From NCBI GenBank assembly GCA_031259665.1, contig JAIRLD010000083.1:1-9440 (forward strand): DNA of 9,440 bases. Reading direction: 5' to 3'. Under the pieces are notes generated by a model. The model was given only the letters and a program-made list of their open reading frames with translations. It was not told the origin of the DNA and searched no databases. Below, piece after piece: positions 1 through 6,442 of the stretch. Within the stretch, counting starts at the first letter, position 1. The number at the start of each line of letters is the position of its first letter. Source of the DNA: Puniceicoccales bacterium. Its GTDB lineage: Bacteria; Verrucomicrobiota; Verrucomicrobiia; Opitutales; LL51. The position numbers and the translations under genes are program-made.

Positions 1-218
1 AGCTGCCCCAGCCGCCGACGGCTAGACCCGGACAGACAGGTGTGCTGCCACAGCCGCCGACGGCTAGACCACGACAGACAGGTGTGCTGCCACAGCCGCC
101 GACGGCTAGACCCGGACAGACAGGTGTGCTGCCACAGCCGCCGACGGCTAGACCCGGACAGACAGGTGTGCTGCCACGGTCGCTGGTGGCTAGATCCGGA
201 CAGACAGGTGCGCCGTAT
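1..218 (+). repeat. 42-bp in-frame tandem repeat array
   Basis: Units start at 9, 51, 93, 135 and 177, each 42 bp long. The first four are nearly identical and the fifth is degenerate. The first eight bases match the end of another unit, so the array continues upstream. Each unit contains the small inverted repeat AGCCG-CCGA-CGGCT (10-23 in the first unit). The period is a multiple of three, so copy number can change without breaking the USP reading frame; the near identity of the units suggests recent expansion. Confidence 0.95.
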
Positions 219-1124
219 CGGATCTTACCCAATGGATTGGTGAATTTTCGTAACACGTGCTATATTAATACCGTAATGCAGTTGCTAAGAGCAACCCAAG
301 AATTCGCAAAACCTTTAGTAGAGTGTTCGATCGAGCATCCCTTGATATCCGAGTTGCGGAAAATAATTCTTGCCCTCAATTCACCAGGAGGAATATCAGG
401 GAATCATTTGATGGAGGCATTAAGAGGAATATATGGATTTTGGAGAAAACCGTTTGATGTGAATTATCAAGGTGATGTTCTTTTTTTTATGGGAGAATGC
501 ATCTCTGATCTAGGTAAAATTTTTCCTTCTGGTAGTACCGGTGAGGGAATAGCCGATTGTTTTCGATTTGGATTGCGTCGGATTTACCGTCCAGATGATC
601 CCGTACATGCATTTGATGAGGATTCTCTGGTACAACAAGAATTTTTTCTTCAAATTAGAATGGTACCGGGAAATTCAGGATTTATACAAGCACTTAGGAA
701 TTTCAGTGCTCCAGGGCATATGTCACAGGAACTTGACAATGGAGTCGAAATTGGCGTGACGACACATAATCGGATTGAAAATTTTCCTCGAGTTTTTTTG
801 ATACAAATTGAACGATTTATTGACACGAATTATTTGAGCTCGGAGAAGGATAATCGGCCAATGCCTATACCGTCGAAGTTTAATTTTCCGCGAGAAGCAA
901 TGGTTAGACCTCACCTTGTGGAGTGTGAACTTATTGGTGTTGCAGCTCATTTCGGAGAAACCTCTCTCAGTGGACATTATATCGCGTACATTAAAACTGA
1001 CGGTGGCTTCTGGGAATTTAATGATTCTAGAGTGAGATGGATGAGTAATGAAGAGGCACAGGGAGCATTCGCAACTAGATCACGTATAGCAGTCGTGAGA
1101 TGTCGCGAAATCGAGCAGGAATAA
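1..1124 (+). CDS. USP-family deubiquitinase with 14-residue N-terminal repeats (5' partial)
   Basis: The reading frame is open from the window edge (first full codon at 3), so the true start lies upstream; the GTG at 42 is inside a repeat and is probably not the start. Numbering from that GTG, residues 1-56 are four 14-residue Pro-rich repeats of the PPTARPGQTGVLPQ type, the last degenerate. The USP catalytic domain follows. The Cys box is GLVNFRNTCYIN with Cys73 as likely nucleophile. A QGD stretch lies where USPs have QDAHEF, then IQIERF, then the His box SGHYIAYIK with His312 and WEFNDS with Asn327. Asn as third triad member also occurs in USP2. No CxxC zinc-finger pairs are visible, so it is a compact USP. 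It should cleave ubiquitin or a ubiquitin-like protein from host targets. The catalytic half is clearly paralogous to the gene at 3221-4819. Substrate and secretion route cannot be read, because the N-terminus is missing. Confidence 0.85.
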   Translation, partial: LPQPPTARPGQTGVLPQPPTARPRQTGVLPQPPTARPGQTGVLPQPPTARPGQTGVLPRSLVARSGQTGAPYRILPNGLVNFRNTCYINTVMQLLRATQEFAKPLVECSIEHPLISELRKIILALNSPGGISGNHLMEALRGIYGFWRKPFDVNYQGDVLFFMGECISDLGKIFPSGSTGEGIADCFRFGLRRIYRPDDPVHAFDEDSLVQQEFFLQIRMVPGNSGFIQALRNFSAPGHMSQELDNGVEIGVTTHNRIENFPRVFLIQIERFIDTNYLSSEKDNRPMPIPSKFNFPREAMVRPHLVECELIGVAAHFGETSLSGHYIAYIKTDGGFWEFNDSRVRWMSNEEAQGAFATRSRIAVVRCREIEQE

Positions 1125-1219
1125 GGAACAGTTAAAGACAATATTAGCAAAATGTTTTGTGTTAATCCATAAAAAGTGACAGGATAGTATTAATTTTTTA
1201 TGCACTCATATTCATAGGG

Positions 1220-1252
1220 AATAATCCCACACAAGTGTGGGGTTATTTTTTT
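1220..1252 (+). terminator. Rho-independent terminator of the first USP gene
   Basis: Arms 1220-1232 and 1235-1247 pair over 13 positions with one G-T wobble; the centre reads CCCACAC-AA-GTGTGGG. A run of seven T (1246-1252) follows. It lies 96 bp after the stop codon and separates the first USP gene from the second, so the second gene needs its own promoter. Confidence 0.9.
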
Positions 1253-1354
1253 ACCCAGTAGTGTATGGCGATATTTATTTTTTCATTTTCCCATCGATGG
1301 ATAAATACAGTCGCCTTTAATTTTCAAAATATATAAATTATGTAAGAATTTTAT

Positions 1355-1384
1355 TTGACTTAATATTTTTGCTTAATATACACT
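1355..1384 (+). promoter_or_regulatory. Candidate promoter of the second USP gene
   Basis: TTGACT (1355-1360) and TACACT (1379-1384) are spaced by 18 bp. The last base of the -10 box is only six bases before the ATG at 1391, so transcription from here would give an almost leaderless mRNA. The surrounding DNA is very AT-rich and other -10-like hexamers (TAATAT at 1374) are possible, so this is tentative. Confidence 0.3.
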
Positions 1385-1390
1385 TGAGGA

Positions 1391-3010
1391 ATGATCTATA
1401 ATAATTTTAACGTTTCTAAATGGAGTAGGGTTTGTCCTTTTCTTGGGATAGTGTCTTGGCTCAGTTTTTTGAATATGGGGATAGGTGCACTGGATGCTGG
1501 TAGTGTCGCACCTTATTCCGCAGATTTGGGAGATGTCGGAGGTGTTGTAGCTCCATACGCTGGAATTCCATACGCTGGAGAACTATCCGATGAAAACACT
1601 TCCGGTACTTGCGGGGTAAGGGTCAATATGACCGGTGTCAATGTTGTGCCTTGGTCAGCAGATTTTGAGAATGCCGGATATTGCGTAAATCCGCAAGGTA
1701 TGGACCTAAATAATTGGGGTGCCCAAGCGGGGATAGGTACGTCAGATATGGGGATTACGCCTTGGTCCGCAGATTTGGGGGGTATCGGAGGTACCGAAAA
1801 TCCGTCCGATATAGAATTGCCCAATCAAGATCATTCGGATATTAGCGGAACGAAAGTGTACGGGTACGGTGAGAAGGCTGTGGCGTGGACCAAATGGTTT
1901 TTAGGTTTTTATGCGAAGGGTGTTTTAAGTGTCTGTTTGGTTATTATTACAGAAAGTATATGTTCTGGAAGATACAAAAATAGCTCAAAGGGCATGAATG
2001 TGAATGTCGATGGTACAGTAAATTCACACGGTGTAGGGTTACCTAATTTGCGCAATTCATGCTACATAAATAGTGCCATACAACTATTGTTTTCGATTTC
2101 GAAATTTAGGGCGGCTATATTTTCTCCCGGGGCTGGGGATCAAACCGATGTAATCAATGATTCGGGTAAGAAAGCCCTTCAAATGCTTCAAACTTTGTTT
2201 CTAGCTATGAATGCGAAAATCATCAATTCCAGAATATTGGAAGAGTGTTATACTGCCCTTGGCTATAAGAATAATCAAGAAGACTGTGTAGAATTTATGG
2301 CGGGACTGTTGGATGATATAGGAACCGTTCTTCCCGAATCAACGGAATTGTTTTGCTATGGTACGCAGGTAAGAATCTCACCCAAATCACGTGCCGAAGT
2401 GTTCAGTCGATTTGAAAGCATACGTGATGAAGAAGAGATATTTCATCCATTACCGATTGACCAATCCAATGGCGAACCAAATACCCTTGGAAACACGTTG
2501 GAGCAGATCTATAATCGCTCGGAAAATATCGAAAAGTGGGAATTGGTTGAAAAAGGTATCGAAATTGCTGCAGAGAGAAGCCAAAAAATAACGAAAATTC
2601 CAGAATATATGCTGTTCCAAATTTGTCGATTTAGTGGGCTAGGGAATAAATTATTTAATCGTTTTGATTTTCCATTTGAAATGGATTTGAAGCCCTATTG
2701 TATAGATGACATTGGAGATAAAACCATGATGGGGCTTTGTGGTATCATCGTACATCGCGGCGAAAATATCTATGGTGGGCACTATTATGCAATCATTAGG
2801 AATGGACGGGGCGAATGGGTAAAATTTGACGATAATCTCATAAGCGGTATTGAGGGAAATTGCATCGATGGCATTAATCCAGAGGCTAATGAGACGCCAT
2901 ATATACTATTGTACCAGAAACTGGTGAGACGCCCCACACAGAGACAGGCAAGAAGTCATCAGGGATCGGCGAAAGGCTACTATCAGAAAAAGGCAAAGCG
3001 TTACCTTTAG
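1391..3010 (+). CDS. Exported USP-family deubiquitinase with PWSAD repeats and possible membrane segment
   Basis: The 539-residue protein begins with a signal-peptide-like stretch: basic residues near 10-13, then a hydrophobic core at about 14-34. Three spaced copies of a PWSADLGxxGG motif follow (40-51, 86-97, 123-134). A hydrophobic segment at about 169-187 could be a membrane anchor. The USP domain starts near 215: Cys box GLPNLRNSCYIN with Cys224, QEDCVEF near 294, FQICRF, His box GGHYYAIIR with His464, and VKFDDN with Asp480. The triad is complete and no zinc-finger cysteines are seen. The last 30 residues form an Arg/Lys/Gln-rich tail absent from the other two USPs. ATG 1391 is the first in-frame start after a stop at 1385-1387; the GAGGA before it touches the start codon, too close for a normal ribosome site. 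It is more diverged than its two neighbours. Ubiquitin cleavage is the family function; target and secretion route are unknown. Confidence 0.88.
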   Translation: MIYNNFNVSKWSRVCPFLGIVSWLSFLNMGIGALDAGSVAPYSADLGDVGGVVAPYAGIPYAGELSDENTSGTCGVRVNMTGVNVVPWSADFENAGYCVNPQGMDLNNWGAQAGIGTSDMGITPWSADLGGIGGTENPSDIELPNQDHSDISGTKVYGYGEKAVAWTKWFLGFYAKGVLSVCLVIITESICSGRYKNSSKGMNVNVDGTVNSHGVGLPNLRNSCYINSAIQLLFSISKFRAAIFSPGAGDQTDVINDSGKKALQMLQTLFLAMNAKIINSRILEECYTALGYKNNQEDCVEFMAGLLDDIGTVLPESTELFCYGTQVRISPKSRAEVFSRFESIRDEEEIFHPLPIDQSNGEPNTLGNTLEQIYNRSENIEKWELVEKGIEIAAERSQKITKIPEYMLFQICRFSGLGNKLFNRFDFPFEMDLKPYCIDDIGDKTMMGLCGIIVHRGENIYGGHYYAIIRNGRGEWVKFDDNLISGIEGNCIDGINPEANETPYILLYQKLVRRPTQRQARSHQGSAKGYYQKKAKRYL

Positions 3011-3076
3011 GGACAGGCAAGACGCCATACGGACCACATATTGTATCGGAAGATATAAACAAGCAGGTTAGAGCAT

Positions 3077-3105
3077 CTTAAATAAGCCTATAAAGGCAGT
3101 ATAAT
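3077..3105 (+). promoter_or_regulatory. Candidate promoter of the third USP gene
   Basis: A perfect TATAAT (3100-3105) sits 17 bp after CTTAAA (3077-3082), a poor -35 match. It would give a leader of about 110 bases. The spacer is otherwise empty apart from a partial copy of the preceding gene's 3' end. This is tentative. Confidence 0.25.
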
Positions 3106-3220
3106 TTTCGTTTTGGCCAAGTTTTCAGGTGACTGCCGCGAAAAAAAGTTATGGAAATATCATGATTGTCGTAAAATAAAGCTTGACTAGTATGGAGATC
3201 CGGGAAAGTGTGTCCAATAC

Positions 3221-4819
3221 ATGGACAAGATATTAAAAATTTGTTGTATTACGATTTTAACAAAAACGTTACCTCATGCGAAGGCAGTTAAATTTAATAA
3301 TAACGAAGCTGCTGCGCGATCACAGTTATTCCAGAAAGCGGCATTAGCACCTAGGACTTCGCAGTCTTCCGGGAACTTGACATCAGCACCTGCGACTGGA
3401 CCTAGGTCAAGTACACCGGCTCCGTCGCCGAGGGATAGAACTGGGCTAAGTGCGACATCTTCTTTTTCGTCGGCTGGACCAAAAGGGCCAAGTACACCAC
3501 CTCCGTCGCTGAGGGATAGAACTGGGCCAAGTGCGTCGCTTTCGTTGTCGATGGATGATTTACAGTGGGATGCCCCCGAAGAGGTACGTAAGTTGACCCA
3601 GGCGTTTGAGGCTAACCCAGCGCTGATGGATACGTTGGTTTCGCTACTGAAAGAAGAAAAAGATGCGTTTGAACAGTTTATGATAGATAACCCCGGACGG
3701 ACACGTGAGTTGCTCCGGTTGTTTGACGATAACCCAATACTGACAGATGTATTAAGTTGGTCAATAAGTAAACTAATGCAGAAGGATATATCAGGCTATG
3801 GAAGGGATAGGGAAATGGGTTTAGTACCACAACACAATGGGTTATTCAATGTCGGCAATACATGCTATATCAATAGCGCAATGCAGTATCTCTATGCGGT
3901 CGAAGAATTTAGAAGAGCAGTCATGGATAGTTTAAGTATGCATTCTTTGATAAGAGCGCTCAAAGAAATATTTGGAAGCTTCGGTTTGTCCCAAATGATA
4001 TCAGCAAATCGCTTGAAATATTTATGGGAAAATATGGTATTCCCTCCAATGAATGCTCTTATAAGTAATCCGAGCGGAAAGTTTATTATAGGAATTGGGG
4101 GGCAAATGGATGCTCATGAATTTATTATGGGATGTTTCGATATATTAGATGGCGACAAAGGCCGTATAGGTGCCGACGATCAAGTAACTAAATGTTTTCG
4201 ATTCAACGTTCTTGAGACTGTTCATGAGAAGTCAAATCCCAGCAATTATAGGAATCAGGAAGGGTCATCGATTGATTTGGGTTTGCATATACAAGCGGAA
4301 CCTGTAGGGAAAGAAATTCCAGGTGAATTTATGCAGGCGCTCCGAAGTTTTGGTGCCCCAGAGGAACTCACTGGAGATAATCAATATGATGTAAATGGAC
4401 GCAAAGTGGATGCAGTTAGATATAGTCGCATTGAAAATCCTCCTCCAGTTCTTTTGATACAGATTAGACGATTTACATCTTATTATAATGCTTCTGGTGA
4501 TTTTGTAGCGAGGAAAATTGATCGGCCAATGGCTATACCAATTGATTTTTATTTACCGCCAGAAATAATGGCTGTTTCTAGGCCAGTAAAGTATCGGCTG
4601 ACCAGCGCGATAGTCCACAGAGGAAATCCAGCAGGAGGTCATTATTGGGCGCAGGTCAGAACTCGCAATGGCTTCGAGAAGTGTGATGATGGTAAGGTGG
4701 AATCTGTGAACACTGAAGAGGCATTGGAAGAAATAAGAATGGGAGGATATATACTAGCCTTTACTTTAGACGTACCACCTAAAGGAATATTAGAGGAGTG
4801 CACCGAAGTAAGCCCTTAA
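3221..4819 (+). CDS. Exported USP-family deubiquitinase with P/S/T linker and NP helical repeats
   Basis: The protein has 532 residues. Residues 1-22 look like a short Sec signal peptide (K4 and K6, hydrophobic ICCITIL, possible cleavage after AKA). Residues 35-110 are rich in Pro, Ser, Thr and Ala and contain two 26-residue repeats with a shared RDRTG core. Residues 117-185 are predicted helical, with NP at 132, 157 and 171, similar in style to STI1/ubiquilin repeats. The USP domain starts near 205: Cys box GLFNVGNTCYINSAMQYL with Cys215, near-canonical QMDAHEF, LLIQIRRF, His box GGHYWAQVR with His474, and EKCDDG with Asp489. It is the most canonical USP of the three. The catalytic half matches the first USP (shared ALR-F-APE, RIEN and RPM-IP stretches), which indicates duplication. 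No good ribosome site precedes the ATG. The family role is ubiquitin removal; the host target is unknown. Confidence 0.9.
   Translation: MDKILKICCITILTKTLPHAKAVKFNNNEAAARSQLFQKAALAPRTSQSSGNLTSAPATGPRSSTPAPSPRDRTGLSATSSFSSAGPKGPSTPPPSLRDRTGPSASLSLSMDDLQWDAPEEVRKLTQAFEANPALMDTLVSLLKEEKDAFEQFMIDNPGRTRELLRLFDDNPILTDVLSWSISKLMQKDISGYGRDREMGLVPQHNGLFNVGNTCYINSAMQYLYAVEEFRRAVMDSLSMHSLIRALKEIFGSFGLSQMISANRLKYLWENMVFPPMNALISNPSGKFIIGIGGQMDAHEFIMGCFDILDGDKGRIGADDQVTKCFRFNVLETVHEKSNPSNYRNQEGSSIDLGLHIQAEPVGKEIPGEFMQALRSFGAPEELTGDNQYDVNGRKVDAVRYSRIENPPPVLLIQIRRFTSYYNASGDFVARKIDRPMAIPIDFYLPPEIMAVSRPVKYRLTSAIVHRGNPAGGHYWAQVRTRNGFEKCDDGKVESVNTEEALEEIRMGGYILAFTLDVPPKGILEECTEVSP
3398..3553 (+). repeat. Two 78-bp in-frame repeats in the third USP gene
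   Basis: Units start at 3398 and 3476. Both encode GP..STPxPSxRDRTGxSA, with a conserved core of about 45 bp and diverged ends. They form a low-complexity linker between the signal peptide and the helical region. Confidence 0.8.
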
Positions 4820-4864
4820 AGGCCGACAAAATAGTATTGATTTTTTATGAAATCATAGAAAATA

Positions 4865-4885
4865 ACCTACGCGAGTGAGATTTTT
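4865..4885 (+). terminator. Weak terminator-like hairpin after the third USP gene
   Basis: CCTAC-GCGA-GTGAG (about 4868-4881) forms a short imperfect stem with one mismatch and a GNRA-type loop, followed by a T run that abuts the tRNA-Gln gene. Its position after the stop and the similar upstream bases suggest a decayed relative of the terminator at 1220-1252. Confidence 0.35.
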
Positions 4886-4959
4886 TGCCTGGTGGTGTAA
4901 TGGTAGCACAACGGATTCTGGCTCCGTTTGTCTAGGTTCGAGTCCTAGCCGGGCAGCCA
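4886..4959 (+). tRNA. tRNA-Gln (anticodon CTG)
   Basis: The acceptor stem TGCCTGG pairs with CCGGGCA. The anticodon arm ACGGA-TTCTGGC-TCCGT has CTG at 34-36, and the T arm CTAGG-TTCGAGT-CCTAG is perfect. CCA is encoded (4957-4959). U1-A72 is typical of bacterial glutamine tRNA. The D-arm reads GTGGTGTAATGGTAGCAC, unlike the gammaproteobacterial form. Confidence 0.95.
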
Positions 4960-5064
4960 ATATTTGCTTTTAACAGCCTTTAGTTGTTGTAGGGAAAAAA
5001 TCCCTAAAAAAGCATTAATTTTTTACTTGCATGGTTTGAATAAGTTTTTACAGTAACAACCGTT

Positions 5065-5673
5065 ATGAAGAAATATTCATTGTTGGCTGTTTTAAGTTGT
5101 TTAGAAAGTTATTCGTTTACCACCGGTAATGCGTCCCATTATTCGTTGTATACAGATGAACATTCCATGGAGGAAACATTTTTCGGAGACGGTTCAAAGG
5201 AACAAGTACAGAGACGAAACCAGAAATTTCAGCGAATTTCAGCTAAATTGGAAGCTTTCAGAAGGGCTTTGGATTTCTGTAGAGCTGGCCTAAGTAAGTG
5301 GTCATCGAATGATGAAAGTCATTCAGTACCCATGGAGCTCACAAACCATGTGGATTCTTTCATAGCTCGCATTGAGCAACTCGATGAAAGAATTAAATAC
5401 TTCGTATTGAGGTTAAAAGATGTAGAAGCGAGAAGTGGCTCTGTGGCTGAGTATCGCGATGAAATTAGGAGGGAGATCGTTGGTGCTTTTTCCGTGTTAG
5501 CGACGGAAATTCTACAATGTATTAAGGCGCACAAAGGATTTTTGGATTTGGAAATTTACAAGCGTGCCAAATCTACGATTAGCATTGCGGTGCAAGTATC
5601 GTTGGGAATAGGGGTTGTAATGGACGTAGGGGAAGTGTTTTGTCCCGATGGTTATGGTTGTTTACTCCTCTAA
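5065..5673 (+). CDS. Predicted exported helical protein, unrecognised
   Basis: I do not recognise this 202-residue protein. The N-terminus (two Lys, then LLAVLSCLESYSF, possible cleavage after GNA near 23) resembles a weak Sec signal peptide. Residues about 45-165 are rich in Lys, Glu, Arg, Leu and Ile with heptad-like spacing (for example FIARIEQLDERIKYFVLRL), so one or two coiled coils or a helical bundle are likely. The C-terminal 30 residues are hydrophobic (ISIAVQVSLGIGVVM) and end with two cysteines (FCPDGYGC) and LLL. It sits alone between two tRNA genes with no clear ribosome site. The exported start and its place beside the USP cluster make a host-directed role possible, but nothing in the sequence proves it. 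Confidence 0.7.
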   Translation: MKKYSLLAVLSCLESYSFTTGNASHYSLYTDEHSMEETFFGDGSKEQVQRRNQKFQRISAKLEAFRRALDFCRAGLSKWSSNDESHSVPMELTNHVDSFIARIEQLDERIKYFVLRLKDVEARSGSVAEYRDEIRREIVGAFSVLATEILQCIKAHKGFLDLEIYKRAKSTISIAVQVSLGIGVVMDVGEVFCPDGYGCLLL

Positions 5674-5761
5674 ACTAGTTAGTCGGAGGCGGTTGGATGA
5701 TTTTTAGGGATGCGATTAAATATTGCCTTTCCGTTTTTTCTCGGCAAATTTGCGGACGGTA

Positions 5762-5837
5762 GGGGGAGTAGCTCAGTGGATAGAGCAGCGGTCTTCTAAA
5801 CCGAAGGTCGAGGGTTCGAGTCTCTCTTCCCCCGCCA
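5762..5837 (+). tRNA. tRNA-Arg (anticodon TCT)
   Basis: The acceptor stem GGGGGAG pairs with TTCCCCC, with one G-T. The D arm is GCTC-AGTGGATA-GAGC. The anticodon loop CTTCTAA gives TCT; the anticodon stem GCGGT/ACCGA has a terminal G-A mismatch. The T arm is GAGGG-TTCGAGT-CTCTC and CCA is encoded (5835-5837). It reads AGA codons. Confidence 0.95.
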
Positions 5838-6060
5838 GGGGCTGTCCATGGGGCGCGATTTCCTTGTAATTTGCGATTTTGCGTTATCCGTGAAGTTTGC
5901 TTTAAATAAGCGATTTTCGGGGTATTTTAAATTTCTTCACTTTTACGGAGAGAATGCGTTTTTGGAGTAGTTTTGTGGTCTTCTGGCCTAAATTCTCCAA
6001 AGGCAAAGGACATGACCTAACGATTTCAGGGTAATTTTTTAAATGCTTCATTGATGCCTA
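5838..6060. other. Gene-free spacer after tRNA-Arg
   Basis: No convincing ORF or RNA gene is seen. GCGATTT occurs three times (about 5858, 5873, 5911). A 7-bp inverted repeat TTTGGAG/CTCCAAA (5961-5967 and 5995-6001) encloses 27 bases. Neither has a clear function. Confidence 0.5.
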
Positions 6061-6284
6061 TTTCGTAACGAAAATCCTTTACTGGTGGCCGGCACGGCCG
6101 GCTGCGATAGAGCCGACTTCGTCGGCTGGATTGGCAATTGCCTGCGTATCACGCGCTAGCGGTATGGCAGCCGCCACTGGTGGCTCGATTTCATCGGCTA
6201 GTATCAGCGCTGACGTTGTCAGCGCTGGATCGGCAACTGATTTCGACTTACGCGATAGCTCTATCGCGGTCGACCGTGTCGACC
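6061..6284. repeat. Array of short hairpins, mostly with 3-base loops
   Basis: At least nine inverted repeats lie end to end. TTTCG-TAA-CGAAA (6061-6073); GCCGGC-ACG-GCCGGC (6088-6102); AGCCGAC-TTC-GTCGGCT (6111-6127); GGCAATTGCC (6133-6142); GCGT-ATC-ACGC (6144-6154); AGCCGCC-ACT-GGTGGCT (6169-6185, one wobble); CGAT-TTC-ATCG (6186-6196); CAGCGCTGAC-GTT-GTCAGCGCTG (6205-6227); CGCGATAG-CT-CTATCGCG (6251-6268); and GGTCGAC-CGT-GTCGACC (6268-6284). The stem sequences differ while the three-base loop format recurs. It is far more GC-rich than its flanks. It has no T run and is not a terminator series. Confidence 0.9.
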
Positions 6285-6431
6285 TTCATTAACCCCAATC
6301 TGGTGCTATACGGTACGACTGTCCCACGGTACTTTTATGAAGCGTTGCTGCGGCGGGTGCTTGAAAATGGTTTGACAGCCCGTTGTCTCATCATCGAGAC
6401 GGGGGAATGGGGTATGGCCGGAGATGCCTGA
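6285..6431 (+). pseudogene. Fragment resembling a DUF3987-type primase/helicase-like protein
   Basis: The frame encodes INPNLVLYGTTVPRYFYEAL, then a stretch with NGLTARCLIIE, and stops at 6431. The pattern NP-L-GTT-P--FYEAL----L-NGL-AR-LI-E fits my memory of DUF3987 proteins, which are common on phages and plasmids and usually several hundred residues long. Only about 48 residues remain. The frame stays open leftward through the hairpin array to 6111, with no ATG start. It converges on the ankyrin gene, with 11 bp between the two stops. I read it as a gene remnant cut by the hairpin element; the family match is from memory only. Confidence 0.4.
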
Positions 6432-6442
6432 ATTTTCGCTGG

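Noticed and set aside
1..218. CRISPR array
   Set aside because: Units are directly adjacent with no unique spacers and lie in the coding frame of a USP gene.
40..243. Cys/Arg-rich 67-residue frame over the tandem repeats
   Set aside because: It is a shifted frame of the 42-bp repeats; all frames stay open because the period is divisible by three.
723..977. Minus-strand 84-residue frame
   Set aside because: It lies opposite the conserved USP catalytic domain and has no recognisable features.
1513..1824. Minus-strand 103-residue frame
   Set aside because: It is antisense to the PWSAD repeats; its apparent repeats mirror that gene.
4990..5006. TAGGGA-AAAAA-TCCCTA hairpin as a terminator
   Set aside because: It is followed by A on the plus strand, and on the minus strand the T run precedes the stem instead of following it.
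4886..5837. Phage or island attachment sites at the two tRNA genes
   Set aside because: No repeat of either tRNA 3' end and no integrase gene is seen in the window.
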